A stretch of DNA of 54,463 nt from positions 1-54,463 of the IMG/VR virus record IMGVR_UViG_3300043568_000537; one strand, written 5' to 3'. Shown piece after piece: positions 7,888-15,338 of this stretch. The stretch comes from a virus. The position numbers and the translations under genes are program-made. How positions within the stretch are numbered: the stretch's first letter is position 1; the number at the start of each line of letters is the position of its first letter. The notes beneath the pieces were generated by a model. The model saw nothing but the letters and a program-made list of their open reading frames with translations. It was not told where the DNA came from and ran no database searches.

Positions 7888-8652
7888 CTATTTTATCCAC
7901 TGTGGTAAGTCTAGAACAAACTCACTTTCTTGCATAAATCCATACCCGGCATTGAAGGCTTCCAAGTCTATACAAGTAGCGAACTTATCAGCTAGGTCGT
8001 ACAGCTCTTCTTGACCCTTCTTGATGTATTGATCTGCCACATCTACTAGCATATAGTTGTATGGAGCCTTAGTTTCTACAATCAAGTACTTAACGGGAAG
8101 ATTATGAGCAAGGTTATAAAGACCTGCCTGTATGTGGTACTTTCTGTTGTAAAACTCTCTAGTAACATTAGCAGGTGATGCGTCATTGATTGTCTTAATC
8201 TCAAGGATGTACTCATTATCCTTAACGCCATCAACAAATCCTCTGAATGGTAGGCCTGCTATATCCATCTTGAACTCTTGCTCGAAACTATTGCAATCCA
8301 TGATGGTATTCCTAACCTTCCAATTCGACAGGATGCTATCTGTTATGCCAATAGCTTCAGTCATTTCATCTTCGCTGATGAGAGTTTTACCTTCGTTCTT
8401 GCTTACGAACTCTTCCCACAGTTCCTTGCCAACCTTTGTTCTCCTATCAACATCAGGGTAAATAGCAAACATTTCTGCTGTCTTTTGTGGGTACATGAGG
8501 AGTGCATGTATCAGTGTGCCAAGGTCCATTGCTTTGCTTGGAGCTGACCTATTGTGTACATAGTACACATAGTGCTTTGGAGACTTAGCAAACTCCTTTA
8601 TTGAGGAGTATGACAATGGTCTTTCTTTCAGGAAGTCTAAATCTATTCTCAT
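7888..8652 (-). CDS. RecE-like PD-(D/E)XK exonuclease
   Basis: A 254-residue protein of the RecE/YqaJ-type nuclease fold. Seen: the N-terminal YSSIKEF..SP.HY helix, GTLIHALL (His49), Glu126, RGFVDGV (Asp141), ILEIKT (Glu151, Lys153) and HIQAGLY (Gln175). These are the expected active-site residues in the expected order. It would resect double-stranded DNA ends 5' to 3'. It overlaps the Rad52-like gene by 4 nt, so nuclease and annealing protein are made together as a two-part recombination system, like lambda Exo/Beta. Confidence 0.85.
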   Translation of the reverse strand: MRIDLDFLKERPLSYSSIKEFAKSPKHYVYYVHNRSAPSKAMDLGTLIHALLMYPQKTAEMFAIYPDVDRRTKVGKELWEEFVSKNEGKTLISEDEMTEAIGITDSILSNWKVRNTIMDCNSFEQEFKMDIAGLPFRGFVDGVKDNEYILEIKTINDASPANVTREFYNRKYHIQAGLYNLAHNLPVKYLIVETKAPYNYMLVDVADQYIKKGQEELYDLADKFATCIDLEAFNAGYGFMQESEFVLDLPQWIK

Positions 8653-9227
8653 TGTAATTGTTTTATTTTATTAGATACTGCTAGTCTAAATACTGGGTTA
8701 AGTTTGATGTTGTCATCTAAACCTTTAGCGTAATCTGTAAGAGATTGCTTGTCGGTGAACTTGTCAATGTTTGCAACAAATGATGATACTATCGTATTCT
8801 CATACATCTGAAGTGCGTTATCGTGCTGTCCTTTGAATACATCAATACCTATACCTATGTAAGAACATATCTTGGTAATGGCATCTGTTGTAGCTCCCTT
8901 ACACGCATCACCTGGATCATCGTTTACTGATGAAGCTATGCTCTCATAGTATATACCATAGTCGGGAATGGTAAAAGCTGTTTTAAGTACAGCCGTGTAC
9001 TCCGTCCTCTCCTTGCCTGCGTTTGTTACCTTTGTCTTTTCCATGATAGGTGTAATTAGTTCTGTCTTAATCTTCCATGCACCTACACCGAATACATCAT
9101 TCAACCTTTCTGTTACGTATATAGCCTTAATCGTTGATAGGTTGCTCCTTGTAGGATGCTGTGTCACGGCCTCTTTCGGTAGTGGCTTCTTGATTAATAA
9201 TAATTGCTGTTCGGATAGTTGCTTCAT
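8649..9227 (-). CDS. Rad52/Sak-like single-strand annealing protein
   Basis: A 192-residue protein matching the Rad52/Rad22 core: YVTERLNDVFGVGAW near residues 37-51, a central beta region (VLKTAFTIPDYGIYYESIASS), then GDACKGATTDAITKICSYIGIG near residues 106-127. Together with the overlapping RecE-like exonuclease it should anneal single-stranded ends for phage recombination and concatemer repair. The length is typical for phage Rad52-type annealases. Confidence 0.8.
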   Translation of the reverse strand: MKQLSEQQLLLIKKPLPKEAVTQHPTRSNLSTIKAIYVTERLNDVFGVGAWKIKTELITPIMEKTKVTNAGKERTEYTAVLKTAFTIPDYGIYYESIASSVNDDPGDACKGATTDAITKICSYIGIGIDVFKGQHDNALQMYENTIVSSFVANIDKFTDKQSLTDYAKGLDDNIKLNPVFRLAVSNKIKQLQ

Positions 9228-9330
9228 TTCTTTTGTATTTTAAGTATATAGCTAATTGTGCGTACATTATAAGGTTAATGGATATAGCAAATAGTATAAC
9301 TTTTACTATATCTTTAATCTCTATTATCAT
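9127..9330 (-). CDS. Small membrane protein overlapping the annealase gene
   Basis: A 67-residue protein with one transmembrane segment (residues 8-30) and a charged tail. Its ATG overlaps the stop of the upstream gene (ATGA), which supports translation. Its last 101 nt overlap the start of the Rad52-like gene in another frame. Without it there would be an unexplained 100-nt gap. The long overlap keeps confidence moderate. Confidence 0.45.
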   Translation of the reverse strand: MIIEIKDIVKVILFAISINLIMYAQLAIYLKYKRNEATIRTAIIINQEATTERGRDTASYKEQPIND

Positions 9331-9590
9331 GGGATGTTATTGGTTATGTCACTGTGTTTGTTTACCATCTTTTCAAATTCTCTTACTGAGATATATGAAA
9401 GGATACAGTCTCCATCTTTAAATGTTATGTGCGTGCACACGCCATTGTTTTCATCAGAAGGTCTATACCTTGATATGGTAAATGGGTTAACCATGGTGTA
9501 AGTGTCTTTACACAGCTCTTCTCCGGTGATTTCTTTGTGGTCTAAATCATAAACTTTGATAGGCAATTTGATAAATCTTCTTGTAAACAT
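9327..9590 (-). CDS. Hypothetical protein, 87 aa
   Basis: The start is placed at ATG 9590 (MFTRRFIKL), 1 nt after the stop of the upstream gene. The frame extends to 9641, but only by overlapping that gene by 50 nt. It is a small soluble protein with one His, two Cys and a KDGDC turn. No family was recognised. Confidence 0.6.
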   Translation of the reverse strand: MFTRRFIKLPIKVYDLDHKEITGEELCKDTYTMVNPFTISRYRPSDENNGVCTHITFKDGDCILSYISVREFEKMVNKHSDITNNIP

Positions 9591-9591
9591 A

Positions 9592-9921
9592 TTATTGGGG
9601 GTTTGGTGAAATTTCGTCCATTCTAGAGTTGACATAGTCAACGATTACTTTCTCTAAATCATCCTGCATTGATGTTGGAATCAGTGAGACAACACGCAGT
9701 ATCTCATCATATCTAAGAGTATCAATGGCTTGAAGCGTAGATCTTTGTGTCTTCATTTCTATAGCTTGCTTGAGCCATCTTAACCTATCACGTATTGTCC
9801 TAACAGCACTCTTGGCATTTGGGGGGAACGTGCTGTCTAAACATAAGTCCTCTGCATATATCAATGCGTTTGCTATGTTTACGTATATAAGATGAAGTGA
9901 TTGCTGTTGTCCTATTGTCAT
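9592..9921 (-). CDS. Hypothetical helical protein, 109 aa
   Basis: Predicted to be all-helical, with an Arg-rich central helix (AVRTIRDRLRWLKQAIEMK, near residues 39-57). It overlaps the DnaA-domain-like gene by 4 nt. No motif was recognised. A four-helix adaptor-like fold is possible. Confidence 0.6.
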   Translation of the reverse strand: MTIGQQQSLHLIYVNIANALIYAEDLCLDSTFPPNAKSAVRTIRDRLRWLKQAIEMKTQRSTLQAIDTLRYDEILRVVSLIPTSMQDDLEKVIVDYVNSRMDEISPNPQ

Positions 9922-10223
9922 TGTTCCATCATTTTTAACAGTTCTTTTTCTACTATCCTGTACTTGAATGTAAAGTTGTCATCATACTTTAACATAAAGT
10001 CAGCATCATTAATGTGGTATAGTGTACCACTATGCTCATTACATCCTACATACCTCGCTACATCCATAAATGTGTGAAGCATATACTTTTTAAGTAGGGA
10101 TACAAATGCTTTCTTTGCGTACATCTCTGCTCTTTTCCTTTCTCTACCACGTAGGTAGAACTCTTGGTCAACCTCAAAGACTTCAGCGACCATTAGCTTT
10201 AGTTTGTGTTTGTAATCTTCCAT
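9918..10223 (-). CDS. DnaA domain IV-like DNA-binding protein (first of two)
   Basis: A 101-residue protein resembling only the C-terminal DNA-binding domain of DnaA: RGRERKRAEMYAKKAF (residues 25-40) followed by a helix, ARYVGCNEHSGTLYHI (57-72) and a terminal helix. This matches the R-K-x-x-x-A-R helix and the DHST-VLHA-type helix-turn-helix that reads DnaA boxes. The AAA+ and N-terminal domains are absent. Such a protein could bind DnaA boxes at the phage or host origin or block host DnaA. A second copy of this fold lies at 14910. Confidence 0.6.
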   Translation of the reverse strand: MEDYKHKLKLMVAEVFEVDQEFYLRGRERKRAEMYAKKAFVSLLKKYMLHTFMDVARYVGCNEHSGTLYHINDADFMLKYDDNFTFKYRIVEKELLKMMEQ

Positions 10224-10240
10224 GCTGTTTTGTTTTATAA

Positions 10241-10336
10241 TTAATAATAATCTTCATCAGAGTCTATCGGTGAGTTGTATACCTCGTATAGTATCCAAGA
10301 GATAAGAAAAATAACTACTGCTGCGTAAATGTACAT
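10241..10336 (-). CDS. 31-residue single-pass membrane peptide
   Basis: Found by reading the gap. It is ATG 10336 to TAA 10241, with a hydrophobic segment YIYAAVVIFLISWILY (residues 2-17) and an acidic tail ending DSDEDYY. The spacing and strand agree with its neighbours. Being so short, it could be chance, but the clear membrane segment followed by a charged tail argues for a real small protein. Confidence 0.45.
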   Translation of the reverse strand: MYIYAAVVIFLISWILYEVYNSPIDSDEDYY

Positions 10337-10388
10337 ATGGTTTGATTTAATGTGTAATTAAAGGGATAAAACAATGCATTCTGTGTCG

Positions 10389-10706
10389 CTATAAGGGATT
10401 CTCTTCTCCCCCTTGTTGCTCCTCTATTATTGATATTACTATATCAATTATACCTCTTGTTGTTGGATGTGTCTTCATAGCGCCTATCTCAGCCATACAC
10501 TTATCTATTACCTTGTACTTGTCAATCTTGTATCCAAGCCACTCAAGGCTTATAATTTTCATCCCCTTAGTGTCAGATATTAGTACGGGGTAATGCTGTA
10601 TACCTTTTGAGTATAGGTACATTTGAGTAAAGTTTAGTGCGTCATTTACGTGATTACACTTGGCATCTTCGTAGCCTGCGTTGTAAGAGTCGATGATAAT
10701 CTTCAT
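10389..10706 (-). CDS. Hypothetical protein, 105 aa
   Basis: A mixed alpha/beta small protein with no motif I recognise. It starts just downstream of two 11-bp direct repeats and a structured non-coding locus, so it is probably the first gene of a transcript segment with its own control. Confidence 0.6.
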   Translation of the reverse strand: MKIIIDSYNAGYEDAKCNHVNDALNFTQMYLYSKGIQHYPVLISDTKGMKIISLEWLGYKIDKYKVIDKCMAEIGAMKTHPTTRGIIDIVISIIEEQQGGEENPL

Positions 10707-10719
10707 GCGTATTGTTTGA

Positions 10720-10749
10720 TTTTAGAACAATTGTTTTGTTTTAGAACAA
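10720..10749. repeat. Two 11-bp direct repeats TTTTAGAACAA
   Basis: Copies at 10720-10730 and 10739-10749 begin 19 bp apart (about two helix turns) and lie 14 bp upstream of the start of the leftward gene 10389-10706. This is the geometry of a tandem operator. Confidence 0.5.
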
Positions 10750-10756
10750 AAAGTTT

Positions 10757-10915
10757 GCTACACTCTGGCAGTAGCTTCCCACCTGTCAGCCTTATCCGTT
10801 TATAACAGTACCCCCTTCCATCCGGATGAGCAGGCCGACTATGTCTATCCCAACCCAGGTGCATGGGTACAAGGTTTATGAGATGTCGGGGTTGAATTAT
10901 TTATACGCAAGATAT
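10757..10915 (-). ncRNA. Candidate structured non-coding RNA ending in a hairpin terminator
   Basis: A 246-bp gene-free gap. Read leftward it holds CCGAC (10884-10888) pairing with GTCGG (10835-10839), an inner ACCCA/TGGGT hairpin (10853-10868), a self-complementary ATCCGGAT, and at the end GCTAC/GTAGC (10757-10775) followed by AAACTTTTTG, which resembles an intrinsic terminator. A possible promoter (TTTG, 19 nt, TATCTTG) lies near 10910-10940. It is denser in GC than its flanks. It matches no RNA family I can name. The strand is set by the terminator. Confidence 0.45.
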
Positions 10916-10952
10916 AAACATTTTGCGGAATAACAAAATATATTTTAAGTAT

Positions 10953-11573
10953 TTATAGTGTTGATTTTAATATATCTAAACATAATTGTTTAGGAATCAT
11001 AGATCTGTTGTAATCTCCTTTGATACCTTGTGTACCTGTCCGTGATCCTCTTGGTGCTGACTGATGGCATGTATCTCCATTCTTACACATCTCCCGTGGA
11101 TACCACTTATCTGAATTAGTCCATATGTCTGTTGGCTTCATCCTAGTATCTCCGTATTGACAATACGTAACTGTATGTCTTTTATCAAAGAAGTCTGATA
11201 CGGGTAGCTTCCTTAGTTTACCTCTTGGATTCTCTACAAAGTAGATGAGGTTTTGATTTAGCTGTTGGTAATGCTTGATGATATCTATTGTCTTTTGTAC
11301 AATCTTAACTCCAAGAACAGCATTATCTGTCTTAGGTGTATTGTCTATGTTCCAATGCTTACCTATACTTGCAACTGAAAAGAAGGTGCATGGTGGTGAT
11401 GCCCATATGATATCCGGTATGAATGGGACTTTATCTGTATCAAACTGTAGTATGTCTGATACATAGTTAATATCTTTAAATGCATTTATATCAGATGAGT
11501 ATACTTCAAACCCCATCTGTTCTGCTGCTGTACCTACTGACCTACTACCTGCAAACAGTTCTAATAGCTTCAT
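10953..11573 (-). CDS. Small C5 cytosine DNA methyltransferase-like protein
   Basis: A 206-residue protein with the main C5 methyltransferase motifs: motif I LELFAGSRSVGTAAEQMG (residues 3-20), motif IV with the catalytic Cys in SPPCTFFS (near 59-66) and motif VI as ENPRG (near 114-118, where classical enzymes have ENV). It lacks the room for a normal target-recognition domain between motifs VIII and IX and is shorter than the usual 300-400 residues. It may methylate cytosine to shield phage DNA from host restriction. Target choice may be relaxed or need a partner. Confidence 0.7.
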   Translation of the reverse strand: MKLLELFAGSRSVGTAAEQMGFEVYSSDINAFKDINYVSDILQFDTDKVPFIPDIIWASPPCTFFSVASIGKHWNIDNTPKTDNAVLGVKIVQKTIDIIKHYQQLNQNLIYFVENPRGKLRKLPVSDFFDKRHTVTYCQYGDTRMKPTDIWTNSDKWYPREMCKNGDTCHQSAPRGSRTGTQGIKGDYNRSMIPKQLCLDILKSTL

Positions 11574-11582
11574 ATTATTTTT

Positions 11583-11747
11583 TTAAAAACCATACAATAG
11601 ATTGTCTTTCTTTTTATTATCACTATTCTTTTTACTGTTCAATGCCTTACACTTCTTACACCAACTTCCATATCCTGTTCTTGTACCATTGTCTTTTCCA
11701 AAGTCAGTGTATTGTTTCTCTACTTTACATTTAGTACACTTCTTCAT
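11583..11747 (-). CDS. 54-residue four-cysteine zinc-finger protein
   Basis: Found by reading the gap. ATG 11747 to TAA 11583. CTKC at residues 4-7 and CKKC at 30-33 are set around a Gly/Thr-rich turn (DNGTRTGYG), making a typical zinc ribbon, followed by a Lys/Asn-rich tail. Such tiny zinc proteins are common in phage early regions, and some are HNH-nuclease remnants or RNA/DNA adaptors. It is spaced 4 nt from the next upstream gene. Confidence 0.75.
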   Translation of the reverse strand: MKKCTKCKVEKQYTDFGKDNGTRTGYGSWCKKCKALNSKKNSDNKKKDNLLYGF

Positions 11748-11751
11748 ATGT

Positions 11752-11895
11752 TTATATTTCAACTACTATACCTTGTTGACAGCTATAGGCTTCATCATCA
11801 GCCTCATCTTTACTTGTAAATACTAATGGATAACCATTTTGGTCAGTACAGATTGTAGGATATTCTTTATCAAATGTTTCAATTACGATGTACAT
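11752..11895 (-). CDS. 47-residue conserved-looking small protein
   Basis: Found by reading the gap. ATG 11895 to TAA 11752. The sequence runs from a strand (MYIVIET) through DQNGYPLVFTSKDEADDEA to a final GIVVEI strand, a pattern I associate with short single-domain proteins found in many phages. The function is unknown. It probably forms a small beta-alpha-beta unit. Confidence 0.7.
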   Translation of the reverse strand: MYIVIETFDKEYPTICTDQNGYPLVFTSKDEADDEAYSCQQGIVVEI

Positions 11896-11952
11896 AAAGT
11901 ATTAATTTAATTGTTAATAATATACAGTCCCGAACTTAGATTTGAAATTAGG

Positions 11953-12122
11953 AGGTCAGAAAAGAGAAGTTAACCTCCCCTCCCAAAGAGATTAACCTCC
12001 TTCCCTGACCTTAACAGTCCGTCACTTGAGTTATCAAATAGGTAGGCTGTATAGGGTTAAGAAGTTACCATCACCACTATACATTTAACAGGATACTTAG
12101 GAATCTTTTACAAGGCTAAGTA
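11953..12122. other. Gene-free segment with paired hairpins and repeated purine/pyrimidine blocks
   Basis: The 425-nt gap 11896-12320 holds no convincing gene. It contains AGGTCAG (11953-11959) pairing with CTGACCT (12005-12011) around two copies of TTAACCTCC, TACTTAG (12094-12100) pairing with CTAAGTA (12116-12122), and a GACTA/TAGTC hairpin near 12160. It may be a long structured leader, an RNA gene or a control site. The strand is unknown. Confidence 0.4.
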
Positions 12123-12180
12123 TTTATATTTCCTTGTACTCAGAACTTAGAGGGGTAGACGACTACTTGCTAGTCAATCC

Positions 12181-12218
12181 AAATAAAAAACCCACACTGA
12201 TTGCAGCAGTATGGGTTT
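12181..12218 (-). terminator. Strong intrinsic terminator
   Basis: The stem AAACCCA, one mismatch, then ACTG pairs with CAGT, then TGGGTTT, with a 7-nt loop. It is followed on the minus strand by TTTTTTATTT. It should end transcripts coming from 12321 and beyond before the structured gap. Confidence 0.75.
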
Positions 12219-12320
12219 AATAAAAGAGGGTTCTCTTAAATCAAACCCGATTGAATACTGCAATTATCTAATCGGATTGACAATACAAAACTAATAACAG
12301 TTTTCTAATCTACCAAATAT

Positions 12321-12581
12321 TTATACAATTAAGTCATCAATATTTATTCCCTCCTCTTCAAGTAGTTCGTATATCCTCTCAAAGGCAAGGTCTATAGCAT
12401 CATATGCATCAAAGGTTTCATCCTTCATTTGTCTAGCCTCTACGGTATACTTTAGGGACTTCTTTGAGTTGTTTACTAAGTTCCATATGAACATAGCCAT
12501 AGCTGTAGATTTGGTGCATCTTAGGTGCTCTACCCTGTCATCAAAGTCTGCAAGATTGAATGTTAGTGTTGCTGTTGCCAT
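12321..12581 (-). CDS. Hypothetical helical protein, 86 aa
   Basis: I start at ATG 12581 (MATATLTFNL). The longer frame to 12668 would overlap the upstream gene by 77 nt. It is a strand-then-helix protein with an acidic C-terminus (LLEEEGINIDDLIV). No motif was recognised. It is the last gene before the terminator at 12181. Confidence 0.6.
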   Translation of the reverse strand: MATATLTFNLADFDDRVEHLRCTKSTAMAMFIWNLVNNSKKSLKYTVEARQMKDETFDAYDAIDLAFERIYELLEEEGINIDDLIV

Positions 12582-12591
12582 GTTTTGTAGT

Positions 12592-12870
12592 TTATTTGTC
12601 AGTTTTATCCTGACGTGATTGATACATATCGTTATAGTAATCCTCCATTGATTTATACTTGCCTGCAACTATAGCATCTGCTCCATCATTATAGGCAAAT
12701 GTTATCTGCTCTTTCTCTATTGCTTTGGCTTGTTCCAATATTTCATCAGAAGGTCTTGTTATGCTTACATTACAATGATGCCATAACCATTCTACTGCTG
12801 TCATACGTTCACGTTCTTGTTTATTAACCATTTGTTGGTTATACCATTCGTAAGGTGTTTGTTGTGCCAT
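12592..12870 (-). CDS. Hypothetical protein, 92 aa
   Basis: A helical protein rich in Gln, Trp and Tyr. The second half (EILEQAKAIEKEQITFAYNDG, near residues 43-63) resembles a short dimerisation helix followed by a turn. No family was recognised. It lies in a run of small genes spaced by 2-10 nt. Confidence 0.6.
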   Translation of the reverse strand: MAQQTPYEWYNQQMVNKQERERMTAVEWLWHHCNVSITRPSDEILEQAKAIEKEQITFAYNDGADAIVAGKYKSMEDYYNDMYQSRQDKTDK

Positions 12871-12873
12871 AGT

Positions 12874-13077
12874 TTATAGTTTTTCTATTTCAGTTTTTAC
12901 ATTAATGTAGAACTCTTTAGATACATCTTCAACTTGTGTATCAGGCTCTCCGCTCCAAGGAGTAACCTTAATAACCTCATCAATGGCTACTAGTGCACAT
13001 TCAATGGCTACTCGTTGACTAACTACCTTTGACATGTATTTGACTACTAAATATGCTGCTTTTTGTTGTGTTGTCAT
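12874..13077 (-). CDS. Hypothetical protein, 67 aa
   Basis: A mostly helical small protein with one Trp in a central loop (TPWSGEPDT). It is spaced 2-3 nt from both neighbours. No motif was recognised. Confidence 0.55.
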   Translation of the reverse strand: MTTQQKAAYLVVKYMSKVVSQRVAIECALVAIDEVIKVTPWSGEPDTQVEDVSKEFYINVKTEIEKL

Positions 13078-13079
13078 GT

Positions 13080-13502
13080 TTATTTATTTAGATTTTCAGT
13101 ATTTACACAATATCCACAACCCTCTCCGTCACAATGGTGACAATCATTTGTAGGAAGAATTACAGACCTAACATATCCCAATAGCTTAAATCTTTCAACA
13201 GTTGTTTTAAGCTCCATAACAGCTTCCCCGCTATAAATCATAGCATCTATTAGTTCTCCAACTAACCTATGTCTTTCAAGTGTGTTAAGGTCTCCCCATT
13301 TTGGTAAAGTTTCTCTCTTCATTTTTGTGTTGTTTTTACATTGTTTGCAATATTGAGGAGGCATGTCTAGCTTCCCTTTGATGGCCATTATTTCTTCATC
13401 AGTGAAGCTACTTCCTATCTTCATGATTACTCTACAGCTTGAGCATAGTAGTGCACCAAGTCCTCCGTTGTATTTGAATATAGCTTTTTCATCTTGTCTC
13501 AT
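13080..13502 (-). CDS. Protein with two zinc-binding clusters
   Basis: A 140-residue protein. The N-terminal domain has CSSC (residues 20-23) and CKQC (52-55), a split zinc ribbon. The C-terminus has CHHCDGEGCGYC (near residues 121-132), which copies the CxxCxGxGxC repeat of DnaJ zinc fingers. Between them is a helical segment. This looks like two small zinc domains fused by a helix. It may act as an adaptor or nucleic-acid binder. It overlaps the phosphoesterase gene by 4 nt. Confidence 0.65.
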   Translation of the reverse strand: MRQDEKAIFKYNGGLGALLCSSCRVIMKIGSSFTDEEIMAIKGKLDMPPQYCKQCKNNTKMKRETLPKWGDLNTLERHRLVGELIDAMIYSGEAVMELKTTVERFKLLGYVRSVILPTNDCHHCDGEGCGYCVNTENLNK

Positions 13503-14188
13503 ATGTCAATTGTTATGATGTTCCCGTGAGAAGTTAATCCAAGGTCAAACCTGCCATCTGTTACGCATGACGCATTAGAGAACTTAGTAGGACTCTTGCT
13601 ATACTTTGACAATCCTTGATTATTAATCCCCTTCATGTCGTGTATATGCCCAAACAGATGAGCCTTTGGCTTGTACATGAATATCCACTTCATTAGGGCA
13701 CTATCTCCACATTGCTTGAGCTCTCCATCCATCTCTTCTGTAAGGTCTCTCACTCCCTTCGCAGGCCCGTGTGTGACTAGCACATCCATATCTGTTGGCA
13801 TTGTCTCCCACACCCTATTGATTGTCTGCCTAGACTTCATGAATGCCCATTCTCCAAACGTAGGAGTGTAGGGTGAGCCAAAGATTTTGACACCATCAAT
13901 TATGACACTATCGTGTTCTAAGTACACAATACCCCTATTCTCAAAGTCAACCTGCTTGAACATCCTTTTCTCTATTGAGGTATCATGATTACCTGCAACG
14001 TATATCTTATGCTTTACAGGTACAGTCATATACCATTCAGCAAAGTCATGAACCTCATTTAGGTTACGTGCCGGATCCCTCCAATTAGAACAGTCTCCGG
14101 AATGGATGACAACATCTATGTTCTCAAATACTCTTTCGGGTAAGTCCTTGTGAAATCCATGGGTGTCGGAGAGGTGCAGAATTTTCAT
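13499..14188 (-). CDS. Calcineurin-like metallophosphoesterase, 229 aa
   Basis: A complete motif set: LSDTHG at residues 6-11, HSGDCSNW at 29-36, GNHD at 66-69, THGP near 140 and GHIHD near 174. Compact phosphoesterases of this size hydrolyse phosphodiesters or nucleotides. The substrate is not deducible. It overlaps the dNMP kinase gene by 4 nt, which hints at a role in nucleotide or nucleic-acid turnover. It differs clearly in length and motif surroundings from the 348-residue enzyme at 2899. Confidence 0.8.
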   Translation of the reverse strand: MKILHLSDTHGFHKDLPERVFENIDVVIHSGDCSNWRDPARNLNEVHDFAEWYMTVPVKHKIYVAGNHDTSIEKRMFKQVDFENRGIVYLEHDSVIIDGVKIFGSPYTPTFGEWAFMKSRQTINRVWETMPTDMDVLVTHGPAKGVRDLTEEMDGELKQCGDSALMKWIFMYKPKAHLFGHIHDMKGINNQGLSKYSKSPTKFSNASCVTDGRFDLGLTSHGNIITIDI

Positions 14189-14898
14189 TTGATGAGAGTT
14201 TTTACCATTTCGGTGACGTTAACAAAAAGGTCGTCAAGCGTACCGTTATTGTGTATTACATAATCAAAGTTCCAATCGTCAAGCTCTACCTCAGATACGT
14301 GATTATTTACAGGCTCTAATCCATCACTATGAACCCTTACTACAAACCCATCATAATCTTTAATAGCCTTAGCCTCATTGACAAACCTTGTATCAGTGAT
14401 AATCCAATTAGAATGTGGTATATCCCTACGAGTGTCTCCAACATATCCGGAGAATGCCGTCTTTCTATACTCAGCCATAAGAGCATTAACCCACACATCG
14501 GGATGCAGGTTATTACGCAATGCATCAGTCCCTAGCTTTTGAAGGAACTCTCTAACAGTTATGAGTTGATTGAACTGTATATCCTCAAATGGCGTAATAC
14601 TATTGAGAGGGTTTGTACCAACTGTACCCCACTCATCACCCAATAACGCATCCTTAAACGCTCTATCCTCAAACATCTTCTCACTAATGCCAGTGAGTAC
14701 ACTAGCTACAGCTTTTAACTTACCTGCCCACTTCTTAACCTCCCATCCTGACATATCCTCTAGCATATACATATAGCTATTAGGATGCTTTAGTATCTCG
14801 TGGATAGTCTTGCTATCAATGCCTGACATTGCATACTGCATCATAGTACCTACAGTATCCTTACCCGAATTAGCGTAACCCGAAATTCCTATAATCAT
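14185..14898 (-). CDS. Deoxynucleoside monophosphate kinase
   Basis: A 237-residue P-loop kinase with GYANSGKDT at residues 6-14 as the ATP-binding loop. The GxxGSGKDT-like form with Asp is typical of phage dNMP kinases related to T4 gene 1. Later segments (TVREFLQKLGTDALR near residue 114, ITDTRFVNEAKAI near 172) match the substrate-handling parts of that family. It should convert dNMPs to dNDPs to feed phage DNA synthesis. Confidence 0.85.
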   Translation of the reverse strand: MIIGISGYANSGKDTVGTMMQYAMSGIDSKTIHEILKHPNSYMYMLEDMSGWEVKKWAGKLKAVASVLTGISEKMFEDRAFKDALLGDEWGTVGTNPLNSITPFEDIQFNQLITVREFLQKLGTDALRNNLHPDVWVNALMAEYRKTAFSGYVGDTRRDIPHSNWIITDTRFVNEAKAIKDYDGFVVRVHSDGLEPVNNHVSEVELDDWNFDYVIHNNGTLDDLFVNVTEMVKTLIK

Positions 14899-14909
14899 AG
14901 TTGTAGTTT

Positions 14910-15338
14910 TTATTCGTAAACGATTTTAATATTACCTTCCTTGATTAGATTATGTTTCTTAGCACATTCAACTATACCGGCATACACTTCCGGATAAGCT
15001 TTAGCCCAATCCTTGCAAGTATTTATGCTGTGTAGTAGTGTACTATGTTGTCTTAGATTTAGCATCTTGTATATCTTATGCATAGTCATTGCCTCTTCTT
15101 CAACGAGCATATACCTAAACCATATCTTTTCATATGAGTTATTCTTTCTGCCCTTAGAGAATAGCACAGACTTGTCTACGTTGAAATACTCAGCTATAGC
15201 AGTCGCCCACTTATCAACCCTTGGATCATCGTCTGTCACCTCTCCGCTTGCATTCCTCTTCTCTTGTACAGTAAGTTCTTTACCATACTTATCATATATA
15301 TACTTCTTGAAATCTAACACATCATTGCTGAAAGCCAT
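14910..15338 (-). CDS. DnaA domain IV-like DNA-binding protein (second of two)
   Basis: A 142-residue protein whose C-terminal half follows the DnaA DNA-binding domain: IAEYFNVDKSVLFSKGR near residues 49-65, IWFRYMLVEEE near 71-81, and HKIYKMLNLRQHSTLLHSI near 87-105, where QHSTLLHS matches the signature DHSTVLHA helix. No ATPase domain is present. An exact DnaA-box sequence TTATCCACA lies 640 bp upstream, at 15980. It may act at the replication origin or compete with host DnaA. Confidence 0.7.
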   Translation of the reverse strand: MAFSNDVLDFKKYIYDKYGKELTVQEKRNASGEVTDDDPRVDKWATAIAEYFNVDKSVLFSKGRKNNSYEKIWFRYMLVEEEAMTMHKIYKMLNLRQHSTLLHSINTCKDWAKAYPEVYAGIVECAKKHNLIKEGNIKIVYE

